Positions 16,443 through 25,240 of a stretch of 64,000 bases of DNA are shown here, piece by piece. The DNA comes from Fidelibacterota bacterium (GTDB lineage Bacteria > Fidelibacterota > UBA8477 > JABMPR01): NCBI GenBank assembly GCA_016845065.1, contig JAERTG010000092.1, positions 1 through 64,000 of the forward strand, in the 5' to 3' direction. Under the pieces are notes generated by a model. The model ran no database searches and was not told where the DNA came from. It was given only the letters and a program-made list of their open reading frames with translations. Both the position numbers and the translations under genes were made by a program. Each line of letters begins with the position of its first letter. The stretch's first letter is position 1.

Positions 16443-17342
16443 CTATCCCAGATCGATCCGTTCAACATTCAGATTGGTTGTATCATAGAGGGCTAATCCA
16501 CGTTTGACTGCCACATCGATCTGCTTGATGTCAGATACTGCGTGACCAAACAACTCGAGTCCAAGCACATCTGCGCTCACCGTACAAGGGCTAGCGATCA
16601 TAGCTCTTTCCATACGGACGTCGTCCAGGTCTCCACCTGAAGGTCCATTGTCCATGAGCATTCGGTAGGCATCGATCACGGTGAGAGTGGGCATTATGTG
16701 CTGTGTGATATCGGCCATTTTGTCGGCAAACTTCACATGTATCAATCCTCGTCTGCCTCCCATTACACCCATCAGGTTCTTCAAACCGAGGGACACTTTT
16801 GCCATTCCGTGATGTTTTGCGATGGGAATATTGATGACCTTATCTGCTTCGAGATAGTCTTTATAGATCGGCCATGAATCCAGGACCTCGCCCTTTAGCT
16901 CCAGATCTTCGTACCTGTTGCTTCTTACCTGGACTACATTGGCGCCAGCAGCAGTAGCTGCATCATTGATACCGGAATTTCGGTAGCATCGCCGAGGCTC
17001 ATTGCATGTGCGATCCAGCACTTTCACCTCAGTTGCTCCAGCGTTTAAACAAAGTCTTGTAATGGCAGCAACCACTTCAGGATTGGTATTGGCTGCATAG
17101 GCGGGACCACGATCCCAGGCCATATTGGGTTTAAGAAGAACCTTATCACCACGCTGGACAAAACGTTCAATCCCCCCCAAGGCTTTCATCGCCGCTGATA
17201 CCAATGATTCAGGTTCACCATTGCGGACGATAACTGCCTGGGGTAGCTCATTTACCTGGGCGAACAATTGCCACCTGGAAAGTGGTAAAGACATGGCCAT
17301 TGTACCAATTGCTGAAGTCTTTAAGAATTCACGACGCTTCAT
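16443..17342 (-). CDS. Tat-exported DUF362-family protein
   Basis: A 299-residue protein beginning MKRREFLKTSAIG, a textbook twin-arginine signal (RRxFLK), so it should be folded with cofactor before export. The body matches DUF362: VLLKPNMAWDRGPAYAANTNPEV near 68-90, INIPIAKHHGMAKVSLGLKN near 190, and GGRRGLIH near 217. This copy has no ferredoxin motif of its own; scattered Cys residues include CNEPRRC. AGGAGG sits 7 bases before the ATG. As first gene of a three-gene unit with the polyferredoxin and ECF-S-like genes, it is probably an exported partner of the redox chain. DUF362 chemistry is not established. Confidence 0.82.
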   Translation of the reverse strand: MKRREFLKTSAIGTMAMSLPLSRWQLFAQVNELPQAVIVRNGEPESLVSAAMKALGGIERFVQRGDKVLLKPNMAWDRGPAYAANTNPEVVAAITRLCLNAGATEVKVLDRTCNEPRRCYRNSGINDAATAAGANVVQVRSNRYEDLELKGEVLDSWPIYKDYLEADKVINIPIAKHHGMAKVSLGLKNLMGVMGGRRGLIHVKFADKMADITQHIMPTLTVIDAYRMLMDNGPSGGDLDDVRMERAMIASPCTVSADVLGLELFGHAVSDIKQIDVAVKRGLALYDTTNLNVERIDLG

Positions 17343-17404
17343 AGACTATCCTCCTGATTGGCATACCAAACCAATGATGGTTTATTAGATCAATATATGA
17401 TAGT

Positions 17405-17423
17405 GCTCGTTAATCTCACGAGC
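17405..17423 (-). terminator. short hairpin after argS
   Basis: GCTCGT (17405-17410) pairs with ACGAGC (17418-17423) around a 7-base loop, just downstream of argS on the minus strand. The following minus-strand sequence is AT-rich without a clean T run, so terminator activity is uncertain. Confidence 0.35.
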
Positions 17424-17440
17424 TTGGTATTCAGGAGGAA

Positions 17441-19072
17441 CTACATCTGATCAGGAGCATTGATGTCTAGCACTCTCAGACCATTTCTCAGCGTGACCTG
17501 GACAGCTTCTAAAAGAGCTAGTCTGGCCTTCGATAATTCAGGTTTTTCAAGATCGATCACTTTGTATTCAGTGTAAAACTTGTGTAAGGCTGTTGCAAGA
17601 TCAAAGAGGTAACTGGGTAGATGATGTACTTCCAGCGAACGACGACAGTGATCAAGGACTTCAGGAAACTCCAGCATCTTGTTTAGTAAAGCAACTGTGA
17701 ATTCTTCATTCAACAGGTCAAGATCTGCATTTACGGAGTCAGAGGCTAGACCTCGTTCTTCAGCGCGTCTAAAAATACTGGATATCCTGGCGTGTGCATA
17801 TTGGAGATAAAATACCGGATTCTCTTCGGTCTGTCTTTTAGCCAGATCGAGATCAAAGTTTAGGTGGCTGGATGCACTTCGCATGATATAGAAATAGCGT
17901 ACGACATCAGCCCCTACCTCATCAATAAGTTCATCAAGAGTCACAAAATTAGCTTTTCTTGTGGACATTTTAACCACTTCACCTGAACGTAAGAGAGTGA
18001 CGAATTGATGGATCACTACCTGAATATGTTCATGCTTCAGTCCCATGACCTTCAGGGCTGACAATACATCGGGATAGGCGTCAATATGATCCGCTCCAAA
18101 CACGTCAACGACCAGATCAAAGCCACGGGCGACTTTTTCGCGATGGTAGGCAATATCTGGGAGTCGATAGGTAGGTTCGCCGCTGGATTTTACCAGGACC
18201 CTATCCTGTTCAAAACCCAGCTCAGTTGTTTTGAACCAGGTAGCCCCATCCTTATCGTAAAGTAGATCCTTCTCTTTAAGAATATCTAGGACCTCATCGA
18301 TCTTACCCGCTTCATAGAGTGATCGCTCATTATAGAATACATCATGAACCACATTGATCCGTTCCAAACTGGATTTGATAATGCTGAAAATAGATGCTTC
18401 TGCAAAGGATTTAAAAAGGTCGATCTCGGTCTCATCCGTGAGATCTGGTTGCTCAGCCATGAGGGCTTTAGCAACTTCGATAAGATATCGGCCCTCATAT
18501 CCACCATCAGGCAATGTGATTGATTCACCCTTTAGCTCCAGGTAACGGGCCTTAAGAGATTCGCCAAGTAGACGCATCTGGCGACCGGCGTTATTAAAAT
18601 AGTATTCTCTCGTAACCTCGTACCCAGACCAGCTTAGAATGTTGGCCAGGGTATCGCCTAATACAGTTTGTCGTCCATGTCCAACTGTCAGAGGACCAGT
18701 GGGGTTGGCACTGACAAACTCAACCTGGGCGGTTTTTCCGTTTCCATAATCACCCTTACCAAAATCATCTTTTTCATTAAGGATGTTTCGTACCTGGGCA
18801 GTGAGATAGTCAGCTGATTGGAAGAAATTAATGAAGCCGGGATTCAAGATTTCATATTTGTCCACAATCCCTGAATCCAGTATTAGGTCATCCATGAGCT
18901 CTTCGGCAATCTGCATGGGAGCACGTTTCAAATCCCGGGCAAGTGCCATGGCTATATTACTGGCCCAATCCCCATTTTCAGCCTTTTTCGGTCGTGACAA
19001 CTGTAGCCGATCCGTCGGCCACCCCAATTGTTCTAATCTGGCAGTGAGCTGCGTTGTTAAGTATTCAAACAT
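17441..19072 (-). CDS. argS: arginyl-tRNA synthetase
   Basis: Class I synthetase charging tRNA-Arg; 543 residues from ATG 19072 (a TTG four codons upstream is less likely). The N-terminal Add-1 domain is followed by the nucleotide-binding motif in SANPTGPLTVGHGRQ (near residue 121-135), where Thr replaces the first His of HxGH. KMSTRKANF (about 362-370) is the usual ArgRS version of KMSKS. The C-terminal DALR anticodon-binding domain (about 425-543) ends GLRVLDI. It lies 19 bases after rsfS in the same orientation, probably one transcript. Confidence 0.95.
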   Translation of the reverse strand: MFEYLTTQLTARLEQLGWPTDRLQLSRPKKAENGDWASNIAMALARDLKRAPMQIAEELMDDLILDSGIVDKYEILNPGFINFFQSADYLTAQVRNILNEKDDFGKGDYGNGKTAQVEFVSANPTGPLTVGHGRQTVLGDTLANILSWSGYEVTREYYFNNAGRQMRLLGESLKARYLELKGESITLPDGGYEGRYLIEVAKALMAEQPDLTDETEIDLFKSFAEASIFSIIKSSLERINVVHDVFYNERSLYEAGKIDEVLDILKEKDLLYDKDGATWFKTTELGFEQDRVLVKSSGEPTYRLPDIAYHREKVARGFDLVVDVFGADHIDAYPDVLSALKVMGLKHEHIQVVIHQFVTLLRSGEVVKMSTRKANFVTLDELIDEVGADVVRYFYIMRSASSHLNFDLDLAKRQTEENPVFYLQYAHARISSIFRRAEERGLASDSVNADLDLLNEEFTVALLNKMLEFPEVLDHCRRSLEVHHLPSYLFDLATALHKFYTEYKVIDLEKPELSKARLALLEAVQVTLRNGLRVLDINAPDQM

Positions 19073-19091
19073 ATTTGGATTCAATCAATTC

Positions 19092-19493
19092 TTATAGATT
19101 ATCAAACAGAGGAGTCTCTGCACTTGGGGCATTCTCATCTTCACTTAGCTCAGTGACTTCAGCGTCGATCCAAAGGCGTTCTAGATCATAAAAATCTCGA
19201 CTTGCTTCATGAAAAATATGGACGACAACATTGATGTAATCAAGGAGGATCCATTCACGTGTATCATACCCTTCTTTGTTAAAGGGTCGCTCTTCAACAG
19301 CGATCTCATCCTCGATATGATCGGTAATGGCTTTCACCTGTACATCTGATCCACCAGAGCAGATCACAAAAAAATCAGTCATGGATGTGACTTTGTGAAC
19401 ATCCAGTATTTTTACACGATTTGCTTTTTTTTGAAGAGCGAGGTCACCAATGGCATACGCGAGTTTTTTTGAATCTGAGTAATTATCAGGCAT
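19092..19493 (-). CDS. rsfS: ribosomal silencing factor RsfS
   Basis: A 133-residue RsfS/Iojap protein, which binds uL14 on the large subunit and blocks subunit joining when nutrients are scarce. Motifs: TSMTDFFVICSGGSDVQVKAI (split here as residues 36-56), GYDTREWILLDYINVVVHIF (about 79-98), then FYDLERLW. The C-terminal tail is acidic and variable. In many genomes it sits beside a LytR_C-type or nucleotidyltransferase gene; here the LytR_C gene is 57 bases upstream. Confidence 0.94.
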   Translation of the reverse strand: MPDNYSDSKKLAYAIGDLALQKKANRVKILDVHKVTSMTDFFVICSGGSDVQVKAITDHIEDEIAVEERPFNKEGYDTREWILLDYINVVVHIFHEASRDFYDLERLWIDAEVTELSEDENAPSAETPLFDNL

Positions 19494-19550
19494 AAATCAT
19501 TTCAATTTTTTAATTAATGAGGGCTGGGCTAAGGAGCACAAAGGCAATAC

Positions 19551-20117
19551 TTACGACTTTTTCTCTTTATAGGCGGGTACTGACTTGTAATCATGACCAA
19601 TTATCATGGTGATATCCACTGCGAGAGAAGCATCTGCTTCCAGGCTGACATGTTCCCGGCTGATACCCAATTCTTCAGCGAGTTTGAAGGCAGCATCGAT
19701 ATTATCAGTTCGGGCAATGATAAGCGTATTTTCATAGTGAAAATGAGCCGCATTTTCTGTGTTCAATACATCAAAGGTCTTTTCATGCACAATATCTTTG
19801 TAAAGCGCTGCAACACCACCAATCCCACACCCATTGAGAATTTCAACGCTGACCTTGGTATATTTTTGCTTCGCAATCAGAGTTTCAGGGGTTGCTTCCT
19901 CAGGGATCTCAGCATAGTAGCGCATCTCTTCAGCAACATTTCTGTTATTGGTGTGACGATTCCAAAATGACCAGATAAAAGTCAATACCAGCACTGAAAG
20001 TGCCAGCATCAAGACATTTACTAACATATCAGCTGATTGGGCTGGTCGTTTCTTGCGATTTTTTTTGGTTGCTCGTCTGGACTGTTTGGAAGATTTGCTG
20101 TTAAGGACTTTTGCCAT
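19551..20117 (-). CDS. LytR C-terminal-domain membrane protein
   Basis: A 188-residue protein. The N-terminus is Lys/Arg-rich (1-27), followed by one membrane helix (about 30-48) and a LytR_C domain (about 90-178; VSVEILNGCGIGGVAA, then ITMIIGHDY). LytR_C domains are small alpha/beta folds found at the end of LCP wall-polymer ligases, but here the LCP catalytic domain is absent. The predicted orientation is cytoplasmic N-terminus with the domain outside. Its position directly upstream of rsfS recurs in several phyla; function unknown. Confidence 0.78.
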   Translation of the reverse strand: MAKVLNSKSSKQSRRATKKNRKKRPAQSADMLVNVLMLALSVLVLTFIWSFWNRHTNNRNVAEEMRYYAEIPEEATPETLIAKQKYTKVSVEILNGCGIGGVAALYKDIVHEKTFDVLNTENAAHFHYENTLIIARTDNIDAAFKLAEELGISREHVSLEADASLAVDITMIIGHDYKSVPAYKEKKS

Positions 20118-20123
20118 GAAAAA

Positions 20124-20627
20124 TTAATATCCCAATCGTCTGTAAGGGTAGGGTGAATAATATCGATTATATGCATTTGCAGGAAGTCTACTGAATCCAA
20201 TCTGGAATGACATATTTTCCTTGGGTTTATACGTAACTTCACCGCTATAGATAATGTTGTCAGCATTAAAACCATTCATCATGGAGGCCTGCTCATTCAT
20301 AGGTCCAATGCTTGAAAAAGGTGAGTGCATGAGACCAACAGATCCCTGAAAGCTTACCTGTGGATTAATGCTATACTCGAAACTTGTTTTCAGGAGACCC
20401 ATGGCCACAGCGTCATTTCCAAAAGAATTCACCTGCATTGAGTAACTGTGCTGAAAATTAATTTCAGACAAATCAATTCCGAAAAACGAAACAGAGCCAT
20501 TTGCGGTTCGAGTATTCAACCCAGGAAATTCAGGAACCTCTGTTTTAAATTGAGCTTGAACCAATAAGGGAAATATCAGAAATATGATAAAAATGGCAGT
20601 AATATATGGTTTTCTAACAACGTTCAT
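20124..20627 (-). CDS. exported protein of unknown function, probably small barrel
   Basis: A 167-residue protein with signal peptide (about residues 1-25, ending LLVQAQ). The body alternates polar and hydrophobic residues in strand-like stretches (SYSMQVNSF, KTSFEYSIN, NMSFQIGFSR), suggesting a small outer-membrane or periplasmic beta protein. The C-terminus is Tyr/Pro-rich (YNRYYSPYPYRRLGY). AGGAG precedes the ATG, and the upstream nucleotidyltransferase gene ends only 3 bases before it. I do not recognise the family. Confidence 0.6.
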   Translation of the reverse strand: MNVVRKPYITAIFIIFLIFPLLVQAQFKTEVPEFPGLNTRTANGSVSFFGIDLSEINFQHSYSMQVNSFGNDAVAMGLLKTSFEYSINPQVSFQGSVGLMHSPFSSIGPMNEQASMMNGFNADNIIYSGEVTYKPKENMSFQIGFSRLPANAYNRYYSPYPYRRLGY

Positions 20628-20630
20628 GGG

Positions 20631-21389
20631 TCACTCCTGCGAGGCTAAAATCTTCGCTTCCACTGTTTCTAATTCGTCTACAGTGTTGATACCCTGAATT
20701 TCAGAAAAAGTTTCGCAGATTTCAACACCTACCTTTGCACCAGACTTTTGAAGTAGAGGTAGGACATCGGGAAGATAATATTCGCCCTGAGCGTTGCTAT
20801 TCCCCACTTTGCTCAATTCTGCGAAGAGTTTTTTACTGTCGAAGACATAGATGCCAGAATTAATTTCAGCGATGCTAAGTTGATTTTCATTCGCATCCTT
20901 GTGCTCCACCACCTTATCGAAATAATCTTCCGAAGTGCGAACCACTCGGCCATAACCAGTAGGATTTTCTGCAATAGCAGTCAATACAGTGGCAGCAAGG
21001 TTACCGGAGTGATGCTTAGCCATTAAGGATCGAAGTGTACTTTCTCTTAATAGAGGAACATCTCCAGATAAAACGATGACATCACCATCAAAATCTGAAA
21101 GTAGGTCGGCAGTTTGTAATACGGCGTGACCGGTTCCCAATTGGTGAAGTTGTTCGGCAAAAAGTACTGGTTCATCCCTGAGAGCTTCACGTACAATTTC
21201 CTGCTTATGACCCACAATACAAATAATTTTTGTAGCGGATAAAACTTTAGCCTGATCCACAACATACTGAATCAATGGTTTACCTAAGATGAGATTGCAT
21301 ACTTTGGGGATATCATCGCGTTTCATGCGGGTACCTTTCCCCGCTGCCATGATCACTACTGCTAAATTTTGAGACATTTTCGTATCCAT
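20631..21389 (-). CDS. GlmU N-terminal-domain-like nucleotidyltransferase
   Basis: A 252-residue NTP transferase. MAAGKGTRMKRDDIPKV (near residues 14-30) is the nucleotide-binding signature, followed by GTGHAV near 86, LSGDVPLL near 107 and an ENPTGYGRVVR motif. It matches the uridyltransferase half of GlmU, but the C-terminal left-handed beta-helix acetyltransferase half is missing. It may make UDP-GlcNAc, with acetylation by another protein, or use another sugar phosphate. ATG 21377 is an alternative start. It runs with the exported-protein, LytR_C and rsfS genes. Confidence 0.83.
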   Translation of the reverse strand: MDTKMSQNLAVVIMAAGKGTRMKRDDIPKVCNLILGKPLIQYVVDQAKVLSATKIICIVGHKQEIVREALRDEPVLFAEQLHQLGTGHAVLQTADLLSDFDGDVIVLSGDVPLLRESTLRSLMAKHHSGNLAATVLTAIAENPTGYGRVVRTSEDYFDKVVEHKDANENQLSIAEINSGIYVFDSKKLFAELSKVGNSNAQGEYYLPDVLPLLQKSGAKVGVEICETFSEIQGINTVDELETVEAKILASQE

Positions 21390-21448
21390 TCGAGTTAATC
21401 GTGCATCAATTTAAGAGACATATAGTGAAGTGGTATGGATTTCAATTC

Positions 21449-22552
21449 CTAAACTGAATTAATGATACCACCACCAACTACTGCGTCACCCTGGAAAAAG
21501 ACTGCAGATTGTCCTGGTGTGATGGCACTCTCTGGTTTCTCAAAGATGACCTGTACCTCATCTGCTGATAAACGTGAAATTGTAGCCGGTTTTGCTGCAT
21601 GATTGTAGCGAATCTGAACATCAAGTCTCTCATCAAAAATGTAGGATTCTGGAATGAGCCAGTTGCATGAATTAACCGTAAAGTGGGTTGACTTTACCTC
21701 TGCTTTGCTGCCCACATGAACAGTATTGGTTTCAACATCAATCTTGTTAACAAAGATGCGCTCGCCAGTTGCCAAGCCTAGACCCTTGCGTTGACCTACT
21801 GTGTAATTGTGAATGCCCTGATGCTGGCCAATTACTTCACCCTGCGCATCCACAAAATCACCCTTTGGCGCTGCTTCGATAACTTCTGGATATTGTTCAG
21901 AAAGGAAGCGCCTATAGTCATTGTCTGGCACAAAACAGATTTCCATGCTTTCTGGAGTATCGGCGGTTCTCATATCTGCCTTGGCAGCCTGTTCACGCAC
22001 TTCCTGCTTTGAGAGATCTCCCAGAGGGAAAAGCGTTCGATCAAGTTCCTCAGGACGGATTCCCCAGAGCACATAAGATTGGTCCTTGCCTTGATCTTTG
22101 CCCCGACCGACCACCCATTTCCCTGAGTCTTCGTGCTTTACCTTACGCGCATAATGACCCGTCGCCAGGTATTGAACACCTAAATCATCAAGCTTGTTCA
22201 GGAGTGCATGCCATTTGATTTCTGTATTACAAATAATACATGGGTTAGGTGTCCTCCCAGCCTTGTATTCTGATACAAAATTTTGAATTACGATCTCTTT
22301 AAATTCTGCAGACATGTCCAGCGTATAATGAGGGATACCCAATGATGCGCACTCAGCTTTGGCATTGTTGATGTCATCTAATGAACAACAGTTACTATCA
22401 TGGGTAGGTCGTCCACCTGTATCGATATATCCCCAAAGCTTCATGGTGACACCCATGACATCATATCCCTGATCTACCAACAACCTTGCTGCCAGTGAAC
22501 TATCTACACCACCACTCATAGCGATGACGACTTTTTTATCTTTTGGTTCCAT
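21449..22552 (-). CDS. mnmA: tRNA-specific 2-thiouridylase MnmA
   Basis: A 367-residue enzyme that thiolates U34 of tRNA-Lys, -Glu and -Gln. It has the PP-loop SGGVDSS (residues 14-20), the catalytic Cys in NPCIICNTEIKW (about 102-113), ATGHYAR (about 131-137), the second catalytic Cys in MEICFVPD (about 204-211), and the C-terminal beta domain. Its ATG overlaps the stop of the cysteine desulfurase gene (TAATG), so sulfur donor and user are coupled in one transcript. Confidence 0.96.
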   Translation of the reverse strand: MEPKDKKVVIAMSGGVDSSLAARLLVDQGYDVMGVTMKLWGYIDTGGRPTHDSNCCSLDDINNAKAECASLGIPHYTLDMSAEFKEIVIQNFVSEYKAGRTPNPCIICNTEIKWHALLNKLDDLGVQYLATGHYARKVKHEDSGKWVVGRGKDQGKDQSYVLWGIRPEELDRTLFPLGDLSKQEVREQAAKADMRTADTPESMEICFVPDNDYRRFLSEQYPEVIEAAPKGDFVDAQGEVIGQHQGIHNYTVGQRKGLGLATGERIFVNKIDVETNTVHVGSKAEVKSTHFTVNSCNWLIPESYIFDERLDVQIRYNHAAKPATISRLSADEVQVIFEKPESAITPGQSAVFFQGDAVVGGGIINSV

Positions 22553-23706
22553 TATTCTGTGTCTCTATATATTGAAGTGACTATCTGCTTAAGCTCCTCA
22601 CAGAAGTCATCTATTTCATCTCTTGTTGTTCCTATTCCCATGGAAATACGCAAGGTTGCCTGGGCCAGTTTTTCATCAAAACCCAGGGCAGTTAGGACAT
22701 GTGATGGGGCCTGTGAGCCGGAGCTACAGGCAGCCCCATTTGATACAGCAATATTCTTCATGTCCAGTCTTATAAAAAGCGCCTCACCATCAACCTGTCT
22801 AAAAGAGCAACTCACGATGTTTGGGGTGTATTGTTTGCCCTGTCGATTTAACAGGATACCAGGCAGCGTCTTGAGTTGGTTCTGAAGATGCTTGGACAAC
22901 TCGTCATACTTGATCGTATTGGCATCCAGATTTTTGGCATGAGACTTAATGGCTGTACCCAGAGCCACAGCACCGATATGGTTGGGTGTACCTGCTCGTA
23001 CATTCTGCTCCTGACTCCCACCAAAACTCTTTCTGGAAATAGCATGTCCTTTCCTCAGATAGAGTGCACCTATACCTGCTGGCGCTCCCAGCTTATGACC
23101 TGATAAAGCCAGCGAGTCCACTACTGAGTTATGCAATTGAATATGGGTATGCCCAAAGGCCTGAACAGCATCACAGTGAAATCTGATACCTCTTGCGCGT
23201 GCTATTTCAGCAAGTTCTTCTATGGGATGTCTGATTCCGGTTTCATTATTTACCCACATGAAACTGGCCAGGATTGATTCATCTGTTATACTTGCACGGA
23301 AATCATCTGGATCAACATCACCATTGCCATCGACTTCAAGATAAGTTACCCGAAATCCATTCTTCTCAAGTGCCTTAAAACTCTCCAACACCGATGGATG
23401 CTCTGTTTCGCAGGTGATGATATGAGAACCTTTTTCCTTCAGCGCTTCAGCAGTTCCTAGGATAGCCAGATTGTTGGCTTCTGTACCTCCTGATGTAAAA
23501 AGAATCTCACTGGGTTTGCACCCCAATACATTGGCAATACCGGAGCGAGCCTCATCAAGGTCTGCAGCGGAACGCCGTCCTTCATTATGTATGCTGGATG
23601 GATTTGCCACGCTTGAATCAAGCCAATCTGAGAGTTGCTGTTTTACTTCTGGAAGCAGATTTGTCCCAGAGGCGTGATCCAGATATATGGTATTACTTCT
23701 CTTCAT
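22552..23706 (-). CDS. cysteine desulfurase (IscS/NifS family)
   Basis: A 384-residue PLP enzyme that removes sulfur from cysteine as an enzyme-bound persulfide. It has TSGGTEANN (71-79), PLP-lysine Lys205 in SGHKLGAP, and active-site Cys327 in GAACSSGS. The downstream mnmA overlap argues that its main job here is tRNA thiolation, as with dedicated desulfurases near mnmA in other bacteria; a general Fe-S role cannot be excluded. No IscU gene is adjacent. It is divergent from mgtE across a 155-base promoter region. Confidence 0.94.
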   Translation of the reverse strand: MKRSNTIYLDHASGTNLLPEVKQQLSDWLDSSVANPSSIHNEGRRSAADLDEARSGIANVLGCKPSEILFTSGGTEANNLAILGTAEALKEKGSHIITCETEHPSVLESFKALEKNGFRVTYLEVDGNGDVDPDDFRASITDESILASFMWVNNETGIRHPIEELAEIARARGIRFHCDAVQAFGHTHIQLHNSVVDSLALSGHKLGAPAGIGALYLRKGHAISRKSFGGSQEQNVRAGTPNHIGAVALGTAIKSHAKNLDANTIKYDELSKHLQNQLKTLPGILLNRQGKQYTPNIVSCSFRQVDGEALFIRLDMKNIAVSNGAACSSGSQAPSHVLTALGFDEKLAQATLRISMGIGTTRDEIDDFCEELKQIVTSIYRDTE

Positions 23707-23861
23707 CGTCTGAACATAGTTGAAAGGGGGGCTTGAGGGAATAAAGAATGAGTGTGACGAGCTATAGAAGAAAATGGGTCAATTCACCCCAGCAAGATTT
23801 CCTCGATCCACGTTTTCCTGCTTCTTTAAACTTCAATCCCGCTTAATTTCCAAGCACTGAA

Positions 23862-25235
23862 ATGAAAGATCTACACCTCCATATTGACACTGTTAGACGC
23901 CTGTTACGTCGCCATGCCAAGAGCAACCTGGAAAATATGCTGGCCAAGATGCACGCTGCTGAATTAGCGCTGATCTTTCGTCATATCACTCCGGAAGAGC
24001 GTATCGAAGCTTTTCTTACTATTGCTGATGTTGATCATGCAGCTGCTGTGATGTCCGAGATGGATGAGCACCTTATTGAGGAGCTGATTACAGAGCTTCC
24101 CATCGATAAAACCATGCTTCTCATGAAGGCCATGTCCCCTGATGATGAAGCCGATATCCTGCAACTGCTGCCAGAGGAATTAGCTGAAGACATCCTCAAT
24201 CGACTGAAATCTAGTGAGTCTGAAGAGATGGAAACGTTAATGGCGTATCCTGAAAACTCGGCTGGTGGTTTGATGATTCCAGATGTTTTTGCCCTCCACG
24301 AGGATATCGCTGTCGGGGAGGCCATTGCTTCGATTCAAAATCAGGATGAACAGGAGATGGTATTCTATCTCTATGTGGTAGATGATCGTCAGCATCTTGT
24401 GGGTGTTATTTCCTTAAGGGATTTGATTACCTCTAAACCCAAGAAAAAACTAAGCGAGATGATGATCACCAGGGTCCATTCAGTGAACCCTCTGACTGAT
24501 CAGGAAGAGGTAGCCCAGATCGTCTCACGCTACAATATTCTAGCTGTTCCCGTTGTTGACGAATCCAATAAGCTGATGGGGATCATTACCGTCGATGATG
24601 TAATCGACGTCATCCGTGAAGAAGCTACAGAAGATTTCCTGCAAATGGCGGGTGCTGGTCGCGACCGTGATATCCTCATGAAAAGCGCATTTTCAAATGC
24701 CAAGACGCGTGTCCCTTGGCTATTCGCCAGTTGGATCGGTGGGATGCTGGTTGCCAGCATAATTACAACCTACGAGGAAACGCTGGGACAGGTCCTTGCT
24801 CTCATCGCCTTTTTACCCATAATAATTGGTATGGCTGGAAACGTAGGTACTCAGACAGCTACCATCATTGTGCGTGGAATAGCTACGGGACGTGTTTCAA
24901 CTACCAATGCACTGAAACTGGTGTTTAAAGAATTGCAGGTCGGTTTTCTCCTGGGTGGTCTGTATGGATTGCTCCTGGGTGGCTCTGGTTATCTACTCAG
25001 TTATCTCGGTTACATGGATATTGGTGTCATGACTTCAATTGAATTGGGTGTGACCGTTGGCCTGGGTATCATTCTATCCATGGCTACTGCTGCCTTTGTA
25101 GGTGCCCTCGTTCCTGTCTTGCTGCATCGCATTAACCTGGATCCAGCCGTAGCAACCGGACCCTTTGTGACAACCAGCGTTGATATCCTTGGTGTTGTGG
25201 TCTACTTCATCGTTGCTGGATTTTTTATACTCTAA
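23862..25235 (+). CDS. mgtE: magnesium transporter MgtE
   Basis: A 457-residue Mg2+ channel. It has a cytoplasmic MgtE N domain (about 1-125, rich in Asp/Glu/Leu superhelix), then a CBS pair (about 135-255; GVISLRDL and GIITVDDVIDVI). Five membrane helices follow (about 283-456), with the pore helix signature AGNVGTQTATI (near 327). The first CBS follows the conserved PENSAGGLM motif. In the family, Mg2+ binding between the N and CBS domains closes the channel. The glycosyltransferase gene begins 5 bases later. Confidence 0.95.
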   Translation: MKDLHLHIDTVRRLLRRHAKSNLENMLAKMHAAELALIFRHITPEERIEAFLTIADVDHAAAVMSEMDEHLIEELITELPIDKTMLLMKAMSPDDEADILQLLPEELAEDILNRLKSSESEEMETLMAYPENSAGGLMIPDVFALHEDIAVGEAIASIQNQDEQEMVFYLYVVDDRQHLVGVISLRDLITSKPKKKLSEMMITRVHSVNPLTDQEEVAQIVSRYNILAVPVVDESNKLMGIITVDDVIDVIREEATEDFLQMAGAGRDRDILMKSAFSNAKTRVPWLFASWIGGMLVASIITTYEETLGQVLALIAFLPIIIGMAGNVGTQTATIIVRGIATGRVSTTNALKLVFKELQVGFLLGGLYGLLLGGSGYLLSYLGYMDIGVMTSIELGVTVGLGIILSMATAAFVGALVPVLLHRINLDPAVATGPFVTTSVDILGVVVYFIVAGFFIL

Positions 25236-25240
25236 AATCA

